A stretch of 64,000 nucleotides of DNA from Arctopsyche grandis (GCF_051622035.1 NC_135358.1:11910001-11974000), one strand, 5' to 3'. Shown: positions 1-11,400, counted from the first letter of the stretch. The notes: generated by a model from the sequence alone, not told the origin. Made by a program: numbers and translations.

Positions 1-74
1 TACAATAAACGCGCTGTAGATAAGAATATTTTTGGGAATTAGTATTGAAAGGATCAAGTGTATTTATTGTATGT

Positions 75-292
75 ATGTACAATTTGTAAAAATTATGTAC
101 AAATCTAAATCCATAGATGTCCCAATGGATTAATTCTTTAATTAATTAATTAATTAATTGTTATTTCGTGTTCTTCAGCTTCTCGAAATACAGTGATTTA
201 TGTAATAATAAAGTGCCATATTGTTTGTAACTAATTGTCCAGATAGGTGCATTGGGGTCTTCCTGTAAAGTCCTCCTGGTAAAATAAAATAA
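75..292 (+). repeat. tRNA-derived SINE, 3' part only
   Basis: This is the 3' part of the SINE family seen more fully at 36,945-37,380. It shares the 'catagatgtc' block, the 'gtgccatattgtttgtaa' block and the end in which an 'aggtgcattgggg' segment is followed by a TCCTCCTGGTA-like arm. The tRNA-like head is missing. The copy is diverged, because the terminal hairpin arms no longer pair perfectly. AATTAATT repeats interrupt it near 140-160. Confidence 0.55.
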
Positions 293-428
293 AATATGTA
301 GATATATGAGACAAAAAATAACTACATATATCTTTCTACACTTGAACATTTTGTTCGAGGTTAGCTATTAAATTTAACTTTTCATTCGTATGCATATTGG
401 AATTCGATCGAATAGGATCTCAGACACG

Positions 429-429
<1 letters not shown>

Positions 430-510
<81 letters not shown>
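430..510. repeat. (CA)n microsatellite
   Basis: About 80 bp of uninterrupted CA dinucleotides. The long runs of Thr-His or Cys-Val codons it creates on either strand are artefacts and not proteins. Confidence 0.97.
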
Positions 511-513
<3 letters not shown>

Positions 514-539
514 GTACATATTCAAGGATACTTTTATGT

Positions 540-1160
540 GAATTGACACCGATCGCATCCGAATCCATTAAACGCGCGAGCTTTCGCGTCCGACCGGACC
601 GAGAGATCTTTTATTGGCGTATAAAAAGCTCAGTTCGGTCTCTTTCGAGGTCTCGCACTCCTCTCAGAGGGCCTCTCTCACTCCTCTGTCCTCTCTACGC
701 GGCCAGATAAAGGCCGGAGCAGCGGTCTTGTTTAGTGGCCGTTTAACCGCACCTCCTTATCTCAACGGCGTTATATCAGCGTTCTTTACGGCCGCACTTT
801 TATCGGCCACCCCGGGTGTATATATTCTAAGACTCGGGACAATGTACCGAAATTACGCTTTTATCCAAACGGCTGGCGCGGCCAAAAGTCTCCGAGCACA
901 TATTGGGACTGGGATAATATCAATTTCAACAATAGCATGTATATTCACGTGCGATTATGCAAAACTCGTATTTGAAACACGGGTGTCGTCGCATTCTTCG
1001 GCGTCGAGATTTATGACTTTCGGTCGATCGCGAAAATTTGCATTATGCGTGCACTTTTGGTCATCTTGTCCGGGGACTGGTGGGTAGCCGAAGGGTCAGA
1101 CTTGACCGCTTGACCCGTGAGAACTCGCGCAAAAGTGTCCCATTGTCAATGCGAAGATGG
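540..1160. promoter_or_regulatory. GC-rich low-repeat island, candidate regulatory element
   Basis: About 600 bp of unique sequence much richer in GC than its surroundings. It contains a TATAAAAAG box at about 619-628 and several GATAA/TTATC motifs. A 157-codon frame runs through it from a non-ATG codon, but it has no recognisable domain and no splice logic, so I read the island as non-coding. Conservation is the expected property but cannot be seen here. Confidence 0.3.
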
Positions 1161-2390
1161 GGCATTTAAATAAACCTATATATGTATGTACGTATATTCA
1201 AATTGTATTCGGAAATTGCGCACATATGTATGTATGTACATACATCTCGTCTATTCATAATTTTTTTTTAACATTATGACTATTGTAAATAAAATCAATT
1301 TCCAAGTATTCGAGTATATACAATGATCAACTGCACAATTGAACAAATAATAATAATTCTTAGTATCATTTATAATATTATTGTTGCCAACCTATAAAGA
1401 TAGATTTTCGTATTTTAGGATCATAAGTTTGTCTCGTCGCAGAAGTTTCTAATTTAATACTCTGTTTTAGCTGATGTTAATTTTTATATCAATACTCGGT
1501 TCACTAGATGTTCAAAACTTTTTTAAAGTGTAAATTTTAAAAATAATACTTCATTTAATGATACAATTGCCCGGATATGCCGTCTTTACGATTGTACAGA
1601 TGATAGTCCTGATTTGTTCTCTAATTCAATCAGTACTTTTATGGCTGAAATGAAGAAGCAAATCCGTGGTTGATTTATTGTCATTCATTGTTTTATTTTG
1701 TATATTTGCTGTTTTTTTTTATTTTATTTTATTATATAATCATGGGGTGCTGCTCACTTTAATAAGAATTTAAATATTGTCTTTTATATTTTTTTTTTCT
1801 CGCTCTATCTATCTTTTATTATAGTTTAATTATGTATGTGTGCCATTATATTTAAAATGAAAATAGAAATATTGACCAGTACATATTTAAGTACTGTACA
1901 AAGGTAATTCACATTAAGAACTTTAGGTAGGTCATGTTAGGTCAAGGTTGGTCAGATGTAGCGTTTTTCAAAAATAACGAAATATCTTACACAGTAAATT
2001 TCAATCCAAGAAATCATTTTGTTGGATATTTTAACATTCCACTCATAATCTGCCATAAAATTCCAACAACTCTTAAAAAGCTATTTACATATCTACTAAA
2101 ACATAATCATAAACGAATACATGCAAAACTTACATAGTATGAAGTAAAAAAATTATGCAATGTTATTAATGTCATTCTTCTCAAAATGCACGTAAATAAG
2201 ACTTACTTATTTTATAATAAATATTGCATGTCCGATCGTATTACATTAGGCAATAAAACGTATTACATATCTTAATTTAAATACTTTAAAATTCGTATAT
2301 AAACTTGATAATACTATATTACCTAGATATTTTAATTATTACATAGTTAGAAATACAGATATGCATAATCATAAAACTATAAATAGCAGG
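1161..2390. other. AT-rich non-coding stretch
   Basis: Low-complexity AT-rich DNA with GTAT/TACA tetranucleotide tracts near 1,180-1,245. I see no gene, RNA or recognisable mobile element here. Confidence 0.6.
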
Positions 2391-2396
2391 AGGTGT

Positions 2397-2530
2397 TGTT
2401 TTCCACAGTGGTTTTCAAATCTATAATGCCCTTCCCGCAAACATTAGAGGTAATAACATTATTGCCTTCTTGAAGGGTGTTAATGGATACCTCTGTGGAA
2501 GATGTAATTATTATATATTAGTTAAAATGC
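2397..2530 (+). pseudogene. possible LINE ORF2 C-terminal fragment
   Basis: One + frame reads through 'IYNALPANIRGNNIIAFLKG' starting near 2,421. It resembles the short tail common after the reverse transcriptase of CR1/Jockey-like LINEs, of the form W/YN-LP--IR---S---FK. It has no start and no flanking domain. The assignment rests on this one motif. Confidence 0.35.
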
Positions 2531-2749
2531 ATATATACGATATAGTATACAGGTAGTTATTAATTTTACTTTATTATTTGGGTTGTATGTTTTAATTAGC
2601 AATTTGCTATTAAATAAATAAATAAATTATTGACATATCCGGTAATAAAGAAAATAAAATAACGAGACGTATTAATTTATGATGAGATGCATTTAGACGA
2701 ATGAATGCCATTTTCAAATCTAAAATACCACTGTGATTAAAGAAAAAAT

Positions 2750-2944
2750 AATGTATTTCCAGTGATGACGTATAGATGTAAAACTTGTGCATTGAATGCC
2801 AGAATGCAAGTCTATTGCACTCCGAGAAATTTGTAACGCTATATAATTGGCATAACGAGGAGAGATAATAGAATACACGAATGAGAAGTATGACAAAGGT
2901 GGCTGAAGTAATGGTGAGAGTAAAGAGATTGAAATGACAATGGG
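2750..2944 (+). pseudogene. RTE-like LINE reverse transcriptase remnant, part 1
   Basis: Across shifted frames this encodes a degenerate RTE-clade RT C-terminus: a V-F-P-V-M-T-Y-R-C block near 2,755 (compare the PVLTYGCETW type), then G-I-T-R-R-D near 2,850, then a T-K-V-A-E-V-M-V-R-V-K-R-L segment near 2,895. The frame is interrupted at 2,944 by a Jockey-type LINE insertion and resumes at 3,662. Several stops and frameshifts show it is dead. Confidence 0.6.
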
Positions 2945-3648
2945 ATGGGCACCTCACATTGAGATGGGCAAATGTAACGTTTGATAAAAGAATGCGATGG
3001 GCACCTCACATTGAGGCAGCGAAATGCAAGGCGATGCGGGGTATATCCTCAATATATCCAATATTTAATCGCCATAGTTCTTTATCAACGCTAAATAAAG
3101 TAAAATTATGGAATAACGCCTCGAATACTAACCTTTCCAAGCTCTAAGTAATACAAAATAAATCCCTAAAAATAATTTATAATACACCCATATATACTAA
3201 CCTGAAAAAACTGCATGCCATATATAATATTCCGTTTGTTACAGATATTACTAACAAACTAACCAGTAGATTCTATGACAGAATCACTAATAACCATACT
3301 AACACACTTGTGAAGAGTCTCGGTGATTACAACAAAATGTCTATACCCTTCAGGTATAAACACAGATTACCTAAACACAATCTGCTTTAGGTCATCGACT
3401 TTAGAGAGTCTTTAATTAATATTATGTATTAGATGTATTATGAACATTTATAAGGATTGTAAATAGGTTTTTGAGCTATTTTTCCTATTATGCTTTAGAT
3501 TAACATTAGAATAATATAATACTGTGATTACTAACCAAATTAAATTAAATTGTAAAATAGAAAATGATCAGTAGATCAGTAGCTATTAAAATAGATATAA
3601 GATGTATTATGAACATAATTTTGTAATAATAAAAAGCATTTAAAAAAA
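2945..3648 (+). mobile_element. 5'-truncated Jockey-like LINE inserted in the RTE remnant
   Basis: The element encodes the end of a Jockey-type reverse transcriptase: R-W-A-P-H-I-E, then S-I-Y-P-I-F-N-R, then W-N-N-A-S, then N-K-S-L-K-I-I-Y-N-T-P, then R-F-Y-D-R-I-T-N-N-H. An untranslated tail ends in an A-run. The 13-mer AAATGACAATGGG occurs at 2,932-2,944 and again at 3,649-3,661. It looks like a target-site duplication, although the A-run blurs its 5' edge. A 54-bp tandem duplication (GATGGGCACCTCACATTGAG at 2,943 and 2,997) lies at the 5' end. Related copies lie at 14,766-15,324 and, on the minus strand, at 58,319-58,800 and about 17,925-18,090. Confidence 0.75.
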
Positions 3649-3661
3649 AAATGACAATGGG

Positions 3662-3895
3662 CAGGTTATGCAGCTAGAATTTCGGACTATAGATGGGCGA
3701 AGGAAGTGCTCAAATGGTACCCGAGAGAATGTAAAAGTGTGTATGGGAGGCTGCGGGAGAGATAAGTGGATGAAATCAGAATAATTTGTGGGATGAAATG
3801 GATGAGAGTTGGAGTTAGAGAGGTCTTCGTCCAGCGAATATTATCATTATCATTCACAGCCATTCATAGCGAATGGCTGTGAATGATAATGATGA
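3662..3895 (+). pseudogene. RTE-like LINE remnant, part 2, ending in an inverted duplication
   Basis: This continues the RTE frame broken at 2,944: W-A-G-Y-A-A-R, then D-Y-R-W-A-K-E-V-L-K-W-Y-P-R-E, then a degenerate V-D-E-I-R block and a V-F-V-Q-R end. RTE elements typically end in ATGATG-type repeats. Here the last 23 bp (3,871-3,893) are also present as a perfect inverted copy at 3,843-3,865. Confidence 0.65.
3843..3893. repeat. 23-bp perfect inverted repeat, 5-nt loop
   Basis: Arms 3,843-3,865 and 3,871-3,893 are perfect reverse complements around the loop ATAGC. The hairpin is the 3' end of the RTE remnant copied head to head. Confidence 0.9.
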
Positions 3896-3999
3896 TTAGG
3901 TTCTTATCAGAATTTTGTTTACATATTTAGTTTCGTTCAAAGAATTTTTCATATTCAATTCGTATTATAAGATAAGAGTAGGTACTTGCGTAGGTTTTT

Positions 4000-4690
4000 C
4001 GTTGAATTTTTTGTCGCTAAACTTCGGCGACATTTCGAGCTAACGGCGGATCTCTTTCAGAGCTGAGGGGGTTAGCTTTTCATCCCTTTATGTGGTCGGC
4101 TCCTCTTTCTGGGAAGTCTGAAGGCCTCTCTCTGGTCGGGGGTCCTTCCCATTGAGAGAGAAACGACCGGGAGGTGGGTGGATGAGGGGGACAAAGGAGG
4201 GTTTTCTACGGTCTCCGACTTCGTCATGGGAGTGTGAGAGGGTGGCCAGCCGCCTTTATCGATCTCGAAGTCGCCTACCTGCCGAGCATATTTCCTTTAT
4301 AAACCTGAACGATATAAGCCGCAGGATACGCCGTACCTACATAAGCTGATATCCGGGAAAATGTCGTGACACATTTTCAGCGTGAAGTTTTCCTATAAAA
4401 TTTTCCAACCAAATCTAATTCGGTGTACGAAACGTAAACAGCACCAATGTATGTATGTATGATAAATAGTACGAACGAGTTGCGGTCTAGTTAAACTCGC
4501 ATTAATTTCCTCGACAAATGAGATTTATTTGTGAGTGTGTCTCTTTCGCTCGCGTTTTCGTCGCTTATTTTTTGTCTCTTTCATTGCGTGGGTGGGGTCG
4601 CGGGGTCATATCGCACACAGGCTTCTGATTGGCTGCCACTCACCTTTGACCCCTCCCCTTATTTTCCGTATACAAATCAATGTATACTGT
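4000..4690. promoter_or_regulatory. GC-rich islands, candidate regulatory DNA
   Basis: Two GC-richer, low-repeat blocks (4,000-4,345 and 4,500-4,690) contain GGTGGGTGGATG near 4,171, an inverted CCAAT box in CTGATTGGCTG near 4,625, and CCTTTGACCCC. No supported reading frame crosses them. They are inferred to be cis-regulatory. Confidence 0.3.
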
Positions 4691-6060
4691 TACAAATGAG
4701 CACAAGCTCCATACATTAGATTTAACTTGCATCAATTAATTGTCTACACCAGTAGTACCCAATATATTATGTACATATATTTAGTTTGTGAAAATCGAAC
4801 ATATGCATGCATGTATAATTTAAGATACATTGCCGTTATTGCATAATCTATGATGCACCTCGGCAAAAATAATTTTCAATATTTGCTGATTTTCTAAGAT
4901 TTTCTAATTAGAAAACACCCGAAAAAAAAGTCCAATAAGATGTGTACGTGCATGCATCTGTCCCAAGTCCTTCATATATGCAAGTATATTATATCATCAA
5001 AGTGTATTACCAGCTATGATGTATTTATCTAGAGTTTTAGATGATTCATATTAACTTTTGGATATATTTTTCTACAGGCGAAATAACAATTTCACTGGTG
5101 CTCGCCAGCTATAATATTTTGGCTTTGACAGTTCAGACTTTTTTTACAATGCTTTAGGATTTAACAATGCGTTAATAATACGAATTATGGAAAAGAGTTT
5201 CATATTCCGATAACACACAAAATGTATTCAAAATTAAAATGATACTTATGTATAACACAACTACTAGTCAAGTGACGCTTTTATGAAAAGCAGCGAATAA
5301 AATGCATTAAAATCAGGTCGCATTGAAAGCCTTGATTCTATGGATCATATCTATGTACTCAAAAAGTGGACGAGAGAAACGGAATACAACCAAGAACAGA
5401 ATACACATTGACGGATTATAAATCTATTGTAGCATACGAAATAACTACGTGGGATAGATGAAATATTTAACTGGTTAAAATATACATATTACAACTGGTA
5501 AATACACTTTGACTGTAATGAATAAACAGAGCTAACATAGTTAAGTATAGATGTTCAAGGGACAAATAAAATAATTATAAAAAAAACAACGAAAGTAAAA
5601 TACTGAAAATAAAATCTTATTGACAAAAATTTTATAGGAAATTCCAGCTATCGTTTATATGAGAATTACACGTACATACATACTTATGTATGCACGAACC
5701 AATGTACGAATATTTCTTTTAATTGAATAAAAAATCAAACAAAATTATATAATGATAAGAATAAGAACCAAGATACATACATATGTGATGAATATTTTGT
5801 AATAAGTTTTCCACCATATTTATATACATACATACATATGTAGGTACAATTCAAATAAGAGCGTCTGTTTTTCATCAAGAAATTGACTTCTGCCCTATGT
5901 ACATATGAGTCGTTATATTTGAAAGTGGTGGAAGGACAATTTTCAGTTCCAAAAACACTGTTTTTTGTTTGACTCAATTCATAAATTATAATTTCTTTTA
6001 ATTAAATTTGTCGTTAAATATTGTAAAATGCAAAACATTATATTTATTTTATTTTATTTT
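4691..6060. other. AT-rich non-coding stretch
   Basis: No gene seen. A block at 5,905-5,960 resembles 45,210-45,260 (sharing CCAATTTTCAGTTCC-like sequence), so part of it is a diverged dispersed repeat. Confidence 0.5.
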
Positions 6061-6080
6061 TACATATGTAGATACATATA

Positions 6081-6481
6081 TACCAGGAAGTCTAACAGGT
6101 ATACCCCAATGCGCCTTCTTAGACAATTAATTACAAACATTGCAGCATTTTTAAAATTATTTTTATTACATAAATCGAAGAACACAAAATTAACAATTAA
6201 TTAATCCATAGAGACATCTATGGATTTAGTCTTGTACATAAATTTTTACATATTGTACATAAATCAAATTCAGATATTTGTGACATAGCGGGCAGGATCG
6301 TTTCTGCCAATTTGATGGGATTCCGTTTCAACAATGATAAATTGGTAAATTCTGACAGGAAACGATCGACTTGGAGCACAAATATCCAAGTCTGACCAGC
6401 AGCATTAACGATTAGCACGGGGTCAAGCCCGATAACCTCTCGGTGATAACATTAACGCAACTACCGACCCATATTGCTGGA
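6081..6481 (-). repeat. tRNA-derived SINE, near full length
   Basis: Read on the minus strand it starts at a 'ccagcaatatggg' tRNA-like head near 6,480. It then passes a degraded B box (GGGCTTGACCCC), the conserved 'ccaagtcgatcgtttcctgt' body, a 'gacatctatg' block and the 3' segment ending near 6,081. The distal hairpin arm ACTTCCTGGT has decayed by one base compared with the 37,306-37,346 copy. Confidence 0.7.
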
Positions 6482-6689
6482 TCGGTGTAAGGTTTTGCGA
6501 GATATTTCTCGAAATTAACATAATCTCGAAATATCTCGAAACAAATGTATATACATAGATGTCTTAGACAATATACATACCAATGGCTGCAACGTCGCAT
6601 GAAAGTGAAAGGATGTAATTGATGGACAAATTTTTATATGGAATAGATATTCAAAAATTAAAATAAATTTTCGACAATTAATGCCTGAT

Positions 6690-7080
6690 TTGAAATCAAT
6701 GTCGAATCAAACGACCTCGATAAAATCGCCGGTAATAATAAAATGGTAAATATAAATAAATGTGCGCGTCGATTGCATTACGCGCCATTATAAATTTACT
6801 CGTGGGTCGGTGCGAGGGTGGCATTGATCGAGTGGTTTTTGTACGCGTTGTGATTAAGGATGTTATTACTTTACCCCTTGATGTTAATTATCCGATCCTT
6901 GATCCTCTCGTTTGATTGACGGGACGCGGTCAAGCTGCCGTGAAAACGCAGCCCTTTTGGGTCAGTTTCATTAAAAGGGACCGCACCCGATTGATGACCA
7001 CTATCTTGACGGACACTCATTAGGCAGCTATCCCTTTTGTGACGCGAAAAAAAATGCACTTAATTATTCAGAGTCGATTT
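6690..7080. promoter_or_regulatory. low-repeat island, candidate regulatory element
   Basis: Unique GC-richer sequence with homeodomain-type ATTATAAATTTA and TTAATTATC motifs, between two AT-rich repetitive stretches. No coding frame is credible. Confidence 0.3.
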
Positions 7081-7379
7081 GCGTAATGATCTCGGACGTC
7101 GAAAAACAAAAATCAATTAAAATTGTTTTTATACTTACGTACATACACATGTAGTATAATATCAAAATATATATTGTAAAAAATCACTTTTGTTGCCTTT
7201 AACGTCTACGCGTATTCTTATCGCAGCATGTATGTAGGTATTGAATACATTACATTTTCGCTACATTGAATTCAAAAGTACGCCATTTTCGCATTTAAAA
7301 TCTGTCGTTAGTATACGTAAGATGAAAATAACGAGGTAGTTTACAAGAATATAAATAAAAAATCAAGAAAAATCTTCGT

Positions 7380-7910
7380 ATTTCGAACCAATCTTGCGTG
7401 AAAATTACGACGATCTCGCATTGAAGGGGTGGGTGGATTTATAGTAACTCCCCTTCGCATGGAACATTTGAATAAATTTTATTGACACTTGTTTTAGATT
7501 TTATGCGAAAATGAAAAGAAGGGTCGGATATTGCGGCTTTTTTCAAAGAAATCACATTTTAGATATATGTATGTATGTACATTGTACATATGTAAGTAGG
7601 TACATACAAATTCATTTGAAACGACTTTAATATATGTACATATTTATGCCATGATAGTTGTAGGATGATTATACTACGTGTTCATCTAACGTTCGAAATT
7701 TGTATTTGCAATTCTGATTGATGAGAGTTCATACTGGCATTATTAACCCGTCACTTTGGCAATAATTTATACGACAGTCGTTTATTTTGCGGGACGAAAC
7801 GGACTTCGGGTTTCGTACGGCTAATGGGTTAATGGCGGTATAAATAATTCTACACAGAATGGGGATGTTCTGTACCCCAACAATGGATTCGCAATCGTCC
7901 GGCGTTGACT
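7380..7910. promoter_or_regulatory. two small islands, candidate regulatory DNA
   Basis: 7,380-7,530 carries GGGGTGGGTGG at about 7,426. 7,735-7,910 carries clustered homeodomain-like sites (GCATTATTAACCCG, GGGTTAATGGCGG). They are separated by GTAT-type repeats. No gene is visible. Confidence 0.28.
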
Positions 7911-8990
7911 TATACCTACATATGTATGGATGTACAATATATCTTTGTGAATTTATTATGTATATAATATGTGTGTAGAGTTACACACATAGAGAATCAT
8001 AAATATACATATGTACATATGTACATATGGAAAATATTAAGAATACAATATGTATGACTTTACTATCCACTGTTTGGGAATTTAATCGGATTTCGAGTCT
8101 TAAGAAGTTTATATGTACCTACATAGCTAGGTATGCTTCCATTGAGGATTTATGCAAGTATGTACATACTACATATATATGTATATATGTAGATACATAC
8201 ATAGACATACATGTACGTATTTTTAAGCTTGAATATTTTTCTAATTTTTTTAAAAACTTTAGCTCGAATTTTAAGAATATCGTCTTTAATAATTATCTTA
8301 TTCATAGTTTCATAGTAAATTATTTTGAACTATGTAAGATAAATTATATTAAAGATTACAGGTATAGGCTAAAAATAATTCAGGTATCTCTGAGAATTTT
8401 TTAAAAGTCTCAGTATTGTTTTTCAGATTAAATTTTGATTTAATATTTTGATAAATTTCCTTTAAAAAAATTATACATATTTATACACCCATATATTAAC
8501 ATTAAATGACATCTATGTATAGTCAAACATTGTACAGAAGTATTTTAAATATTTACATACATATATAAATCAGCGAAATTCGAGACGCTGAAAAACTCTT
8601 AAGTTTTGCGAGAAAATGGGCAAAGGTTGCCAATTTTAAAGATTTTCGAAAGAAAATGCAGATCCAATTTTCATACAGGTTTTTATCAGAAATATCAGAA
8701 AAAATAAAATATAAACGGAAGAAAATGACACATAAACTTACGGGTGATGAATCACCAAGTTTAAATTTTATTAAAATTTCGTGTTACAGCGTTTTAAATT
8801 ATATATTAAGCTATATTTTGACCAGGTAGGCTTAATTTCATCATCGATAGAAGAATTAGAAGAAAAATAAATTTTACTGTCCGTGGCATACCCAAAAATA
8901 GCACAAATAAGTTACTAAATGATCTGAAATGTTTTAAATACCAAATTAAAAAATATTGAAAAATTAACATCCTTGCACTATTTATCATAT
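7911..8990. other. AT-rich stretch with a decayed SINE
   Basis: GTAT/TACA tracts at 7,915-8,215. About 8,480-8,650 is a diverged minus-strand SINE 3' portion, with ATGACATCTATGTATAGTCA and a TTTTGCGAGAAAATGGGCAA block shared with 60,190-60,230. A 125-codon frame at 8,027-8,404 is low-complexity and not supported. Confidence 0.4.
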
Positions 8991-9020
8991 GGATATTTTG
9001 AAGGCACTGACTTACAAAAA

Positions 9021-9251
9021 TCTTATTCCAGTATTATACAAGCTATACGCATATTTCTGACAATGCCAGCGGCAATAACCGCTGTCGAATGAAATTTCAG
9101 CAAATTAAGAATAATCAAAAAATATTTGAGATCTATAAGTTGTCAAGATCGCACTTGTGATTTAAACCCTTTGTCAATAGAACATAAATTAGTGAGTGAT
9201 TTAAAATTTGACGATATCATTAATCTAAAAGCGACAAAAATAAAACTATAA
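9021..9251 (+). pseudogene. hAT transposase C-terminal (dimerisation) domain, broken
   Basis: The frame from 9,045 to the TAA at 9,249 reads L-T-M-P-A-A-I-T-A-V-E, a stop, then N-F-S-K-L-R-I-I-K-K-Y-L-R-S, later L-S-I-E-H, then F-D-D-I-I. This is the usual order of the hAT C-terminal domain (LTLPVTVASAERSFSKLKLIKNYLRS type). Two breaks are visible: a +1 shift near 9,045-9,050, since the preceding L-Y-K-L-Y lies in another frame, and a TGA where Arg is expected after V-E. The rest of the transposase is not recognisable. It was probably deposited by a cut-and-paste element now lost. Confidence 0.75.
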
Positions 9252-9529
9252 ATGCGTTGTTTTATTTAAAATTTCAAGTATGAATTGTTAACTTTGTACC
9301 ACGAATAAATATTATGTTTTATTATTACTTTATTATTAATTATGACCAAAAGGTTAGCAGCTCTAAGTTAGTAATAATTTGTAAGTTGTAAATTTTGATA
9401 GAAAAGGCCCCTTTTCGGGGCCCGCTATATTCGGCGGCCCCAAACGCGCGCTTAATTTCATGTATGATAAATCGCCGCCGGCTGTATGTGATATGTATAT
9501 TTTAAGTTAGTTACTTGACATAAGATTTT

Positions 9530-10100
9530 CAGGGCTCAAACATGGTTGATTGAAGAATGAAAATAACAGCCAAAGTTAGCCATTGCGGATCGGTTTTGAT
9601 GAAAACGGTTGGCCCGCCGGTTAGACGCAACCGTCAAAGGCTTCCGCATAAGGAATCCTCACCAGTGCCACGTAAGAAAATAAACACCTGCAACTTATCG
9701 AGTAAGAGGATTTCCTACGACATTTAATACGATTGGTCGGGGTGTCCCAAGTCTCGGGGGGCCACCACCGACGACCGCAACATCGCCGGCGAAATCCGGG
9801 CTAATTTGATTAGCCTCTGAAACCGGGTTCACCACGCAAAGTCCGCGGCCTGCTTGACACCGCAGATTGAACTCGAGAATTCTGCACAACACGGCTCTTG
9901 CTTTACGGTGTCGGTTGCTGGCTTTAGTGTTAGTCACGGGAAGACACCTGGACTGATGTAGCGGTGGCCGTAACTGATACGCCCTTCGTCACCTCTTTGT
10001 GCCGCACTGACCATTGTAATCAATAGGGGGGGCTCGGCCGGTTAGTTCGACAAAAACGATCGACAAAAAACCTTCTTCCGCCGACTCACATCTCAATAAC
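9530..10100. promoter_or_regulatory. GC-rich island with forkhead/E-box motifs
   Basis: About 570 bp of unique, GC-rich sequence. Near 9,676 a forkhead-like AATAAACA directly abuts an E-box CACCTG. Homeodomain-type GCTAATTTGATTAGC is near 9,801, and CATTGTAATCAATAGG near 10,012. An 80-codon minus-strand frame (9,695-9,937) has no recognisable domain and no splice sites, so I do not call it a gene. Confidence 0.33.
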
Positions 10101-10376
10101 AATTACTTCCGATTCTTCGTTAAATTATCACATTTCATCATATTGTGTGTTCGAGGTACAAAAAAAATACGCAATTGACCGTGAATGCCCAATGACTCGG
10201 TTGAAATTTCCTATTATCATTATATGACACGCATTTATAAGGTAGTTGTGCGACGGAATGTTCTTCTTTAAAAAAACTTACTTTAGTTTATACAAGGCAG
10301 TGCTAGGACAGATGAAAATTGGAAATTAAAAATAGAACGTATTCAGAAATTTTCATACTCGAGTTGTATAAAATAG

Positions 10377-10792
10377 TGTTACGTATACTAAAAAGAGCCG
10401 CTGGTTAGTTGCAATCGGATTAGGCCGGGTAGCATCCCAGAGACTGTGTGACCGTTATAATTGGTTTCAAGGATTATATCTAGACTCTAAGTGCATGTAG
10501 GCTAAACAATGGCCGCTTATTGGTCCCTTCTCAGAAGTGATCGATACCATGGTACCGTGGGACTGAATGTCGTGGGAATACATATCCGAGTACGTGACCA
10601 TAATAATAGGTAAGCAAATCGGAAGTCGAAGATGAGAGACCTGAGAGACCTGCCCCTTATAAGGCGGTACTTAGGCGATATCAAGACATTCTGGACTGAG
10701 CACTCCAGTGTGTGTATCTCCTTAATCATAAATAAATGCTGTGACACGACTTTGGCCTTTTACTTGGATCCTCCACCCACCCCTACGCAACA
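10377..10792 (+). mobile_element. solo LTR, Ty3/gypsy-like, with 4-bp duplication
   Basis: It starts TGTTACGT and ends ACGCAACA, so it has the TG...CA ends of a retroviral-type LTR. It is flanked by ATAG at 10,373-10,376 and 10,793-10,796. It contains a CTTATAAGG TATA-like box near 10,656 and an AATAAA polyadenylation signal at 10,731-10,736. No internal region, primer-binding site or second LTR is adjacent, so it is a solo LTR left by recombination. A homologous copy in the other orientation is at 14,107-14,490. The 4-bp duplication favours Ty3/gypsy over BEL/Pao. Confidence 0.82.
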
Positions 10793-11019
10793 ATAGTATG
10801 TCTAGTTTGGTGATTTTTAATTTAATACTATAGGTTTGATGGAAAACAGTTTTCATTCCATATATACACACATACATACATACACCTAATATCAAATAAG
10901 TATGGAATGGTATAAATTTTCTAACAAAACAAAATGATTATACGGAAGTGCGACAATGAACCCACCGCCAGAAATGAAGCACATTTGTTTTACAATAAGA
11001 AGTAATAATGTGCGATCAT

Positions 11020-11400
11020 ATGTCAGTTCTGCGGTGCACACGTGCACTGCGAAAGGCACCCACGTCTAGGGTGTACGATCAGAGGGTGTGCATTATATGT
11101 ATGTGCGCCATTAGTGCATCTCCGTAATGCGCTCGAGGTTCACCTCTTCCGGGAGCACTTGACTGCAGTGTCGTGACCTGTCGCTGCTGCACCGGAAGTC
11201 GAATATGCACACGGAATTCGAACGCGTCCGTTGAAAAAATACGCGGCTGACGGTTGTTTTGATGGATCTGTGTTTGGCCAAGGGCGCTATTTCCAGGATG
11301 ACGCGAGACGAAGACGGAGAGTGCATTAGATGCACTTTGTACGTGTGCAAACACGTCACGCGATGTCATCTTAGACACTAACGTCACGTCACGCCTCTGC
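11020..11400. promoter_or_regulatory. GC-rich island, candidate regulatory element
   Basis: Unique GC-rich DNA with the palindrome GTGCACACGTGCAC near 11,034 (a CACGTG E-box core) and repeated ACGTCACG motifs near 11,352-11,396 (CRE-like). Overlapping minus-strand frames of 82 and 102 codons are mutually incompatible and lack domains. Confidence 0.3.

Noticed and set aside
374..710. Long His-Thr and Cys-Val repeat proteins on both strands
   Set aside because: Translations of the (CA)n microsatellite at 430-510.
614..1087. 157-codon + frame in a GC-rich island
   Set aside because: Begins at a non-ATG codon, has no domain, and GC-rich DNA contains few stops by chance.
9695..9937. 80-codon minus-strand frame with a Gly/Pro-rich segment
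   Set aside because: No recognisable domain and no splice or polyadenylation support. It lies in a GC-rich island where open frames are expected.
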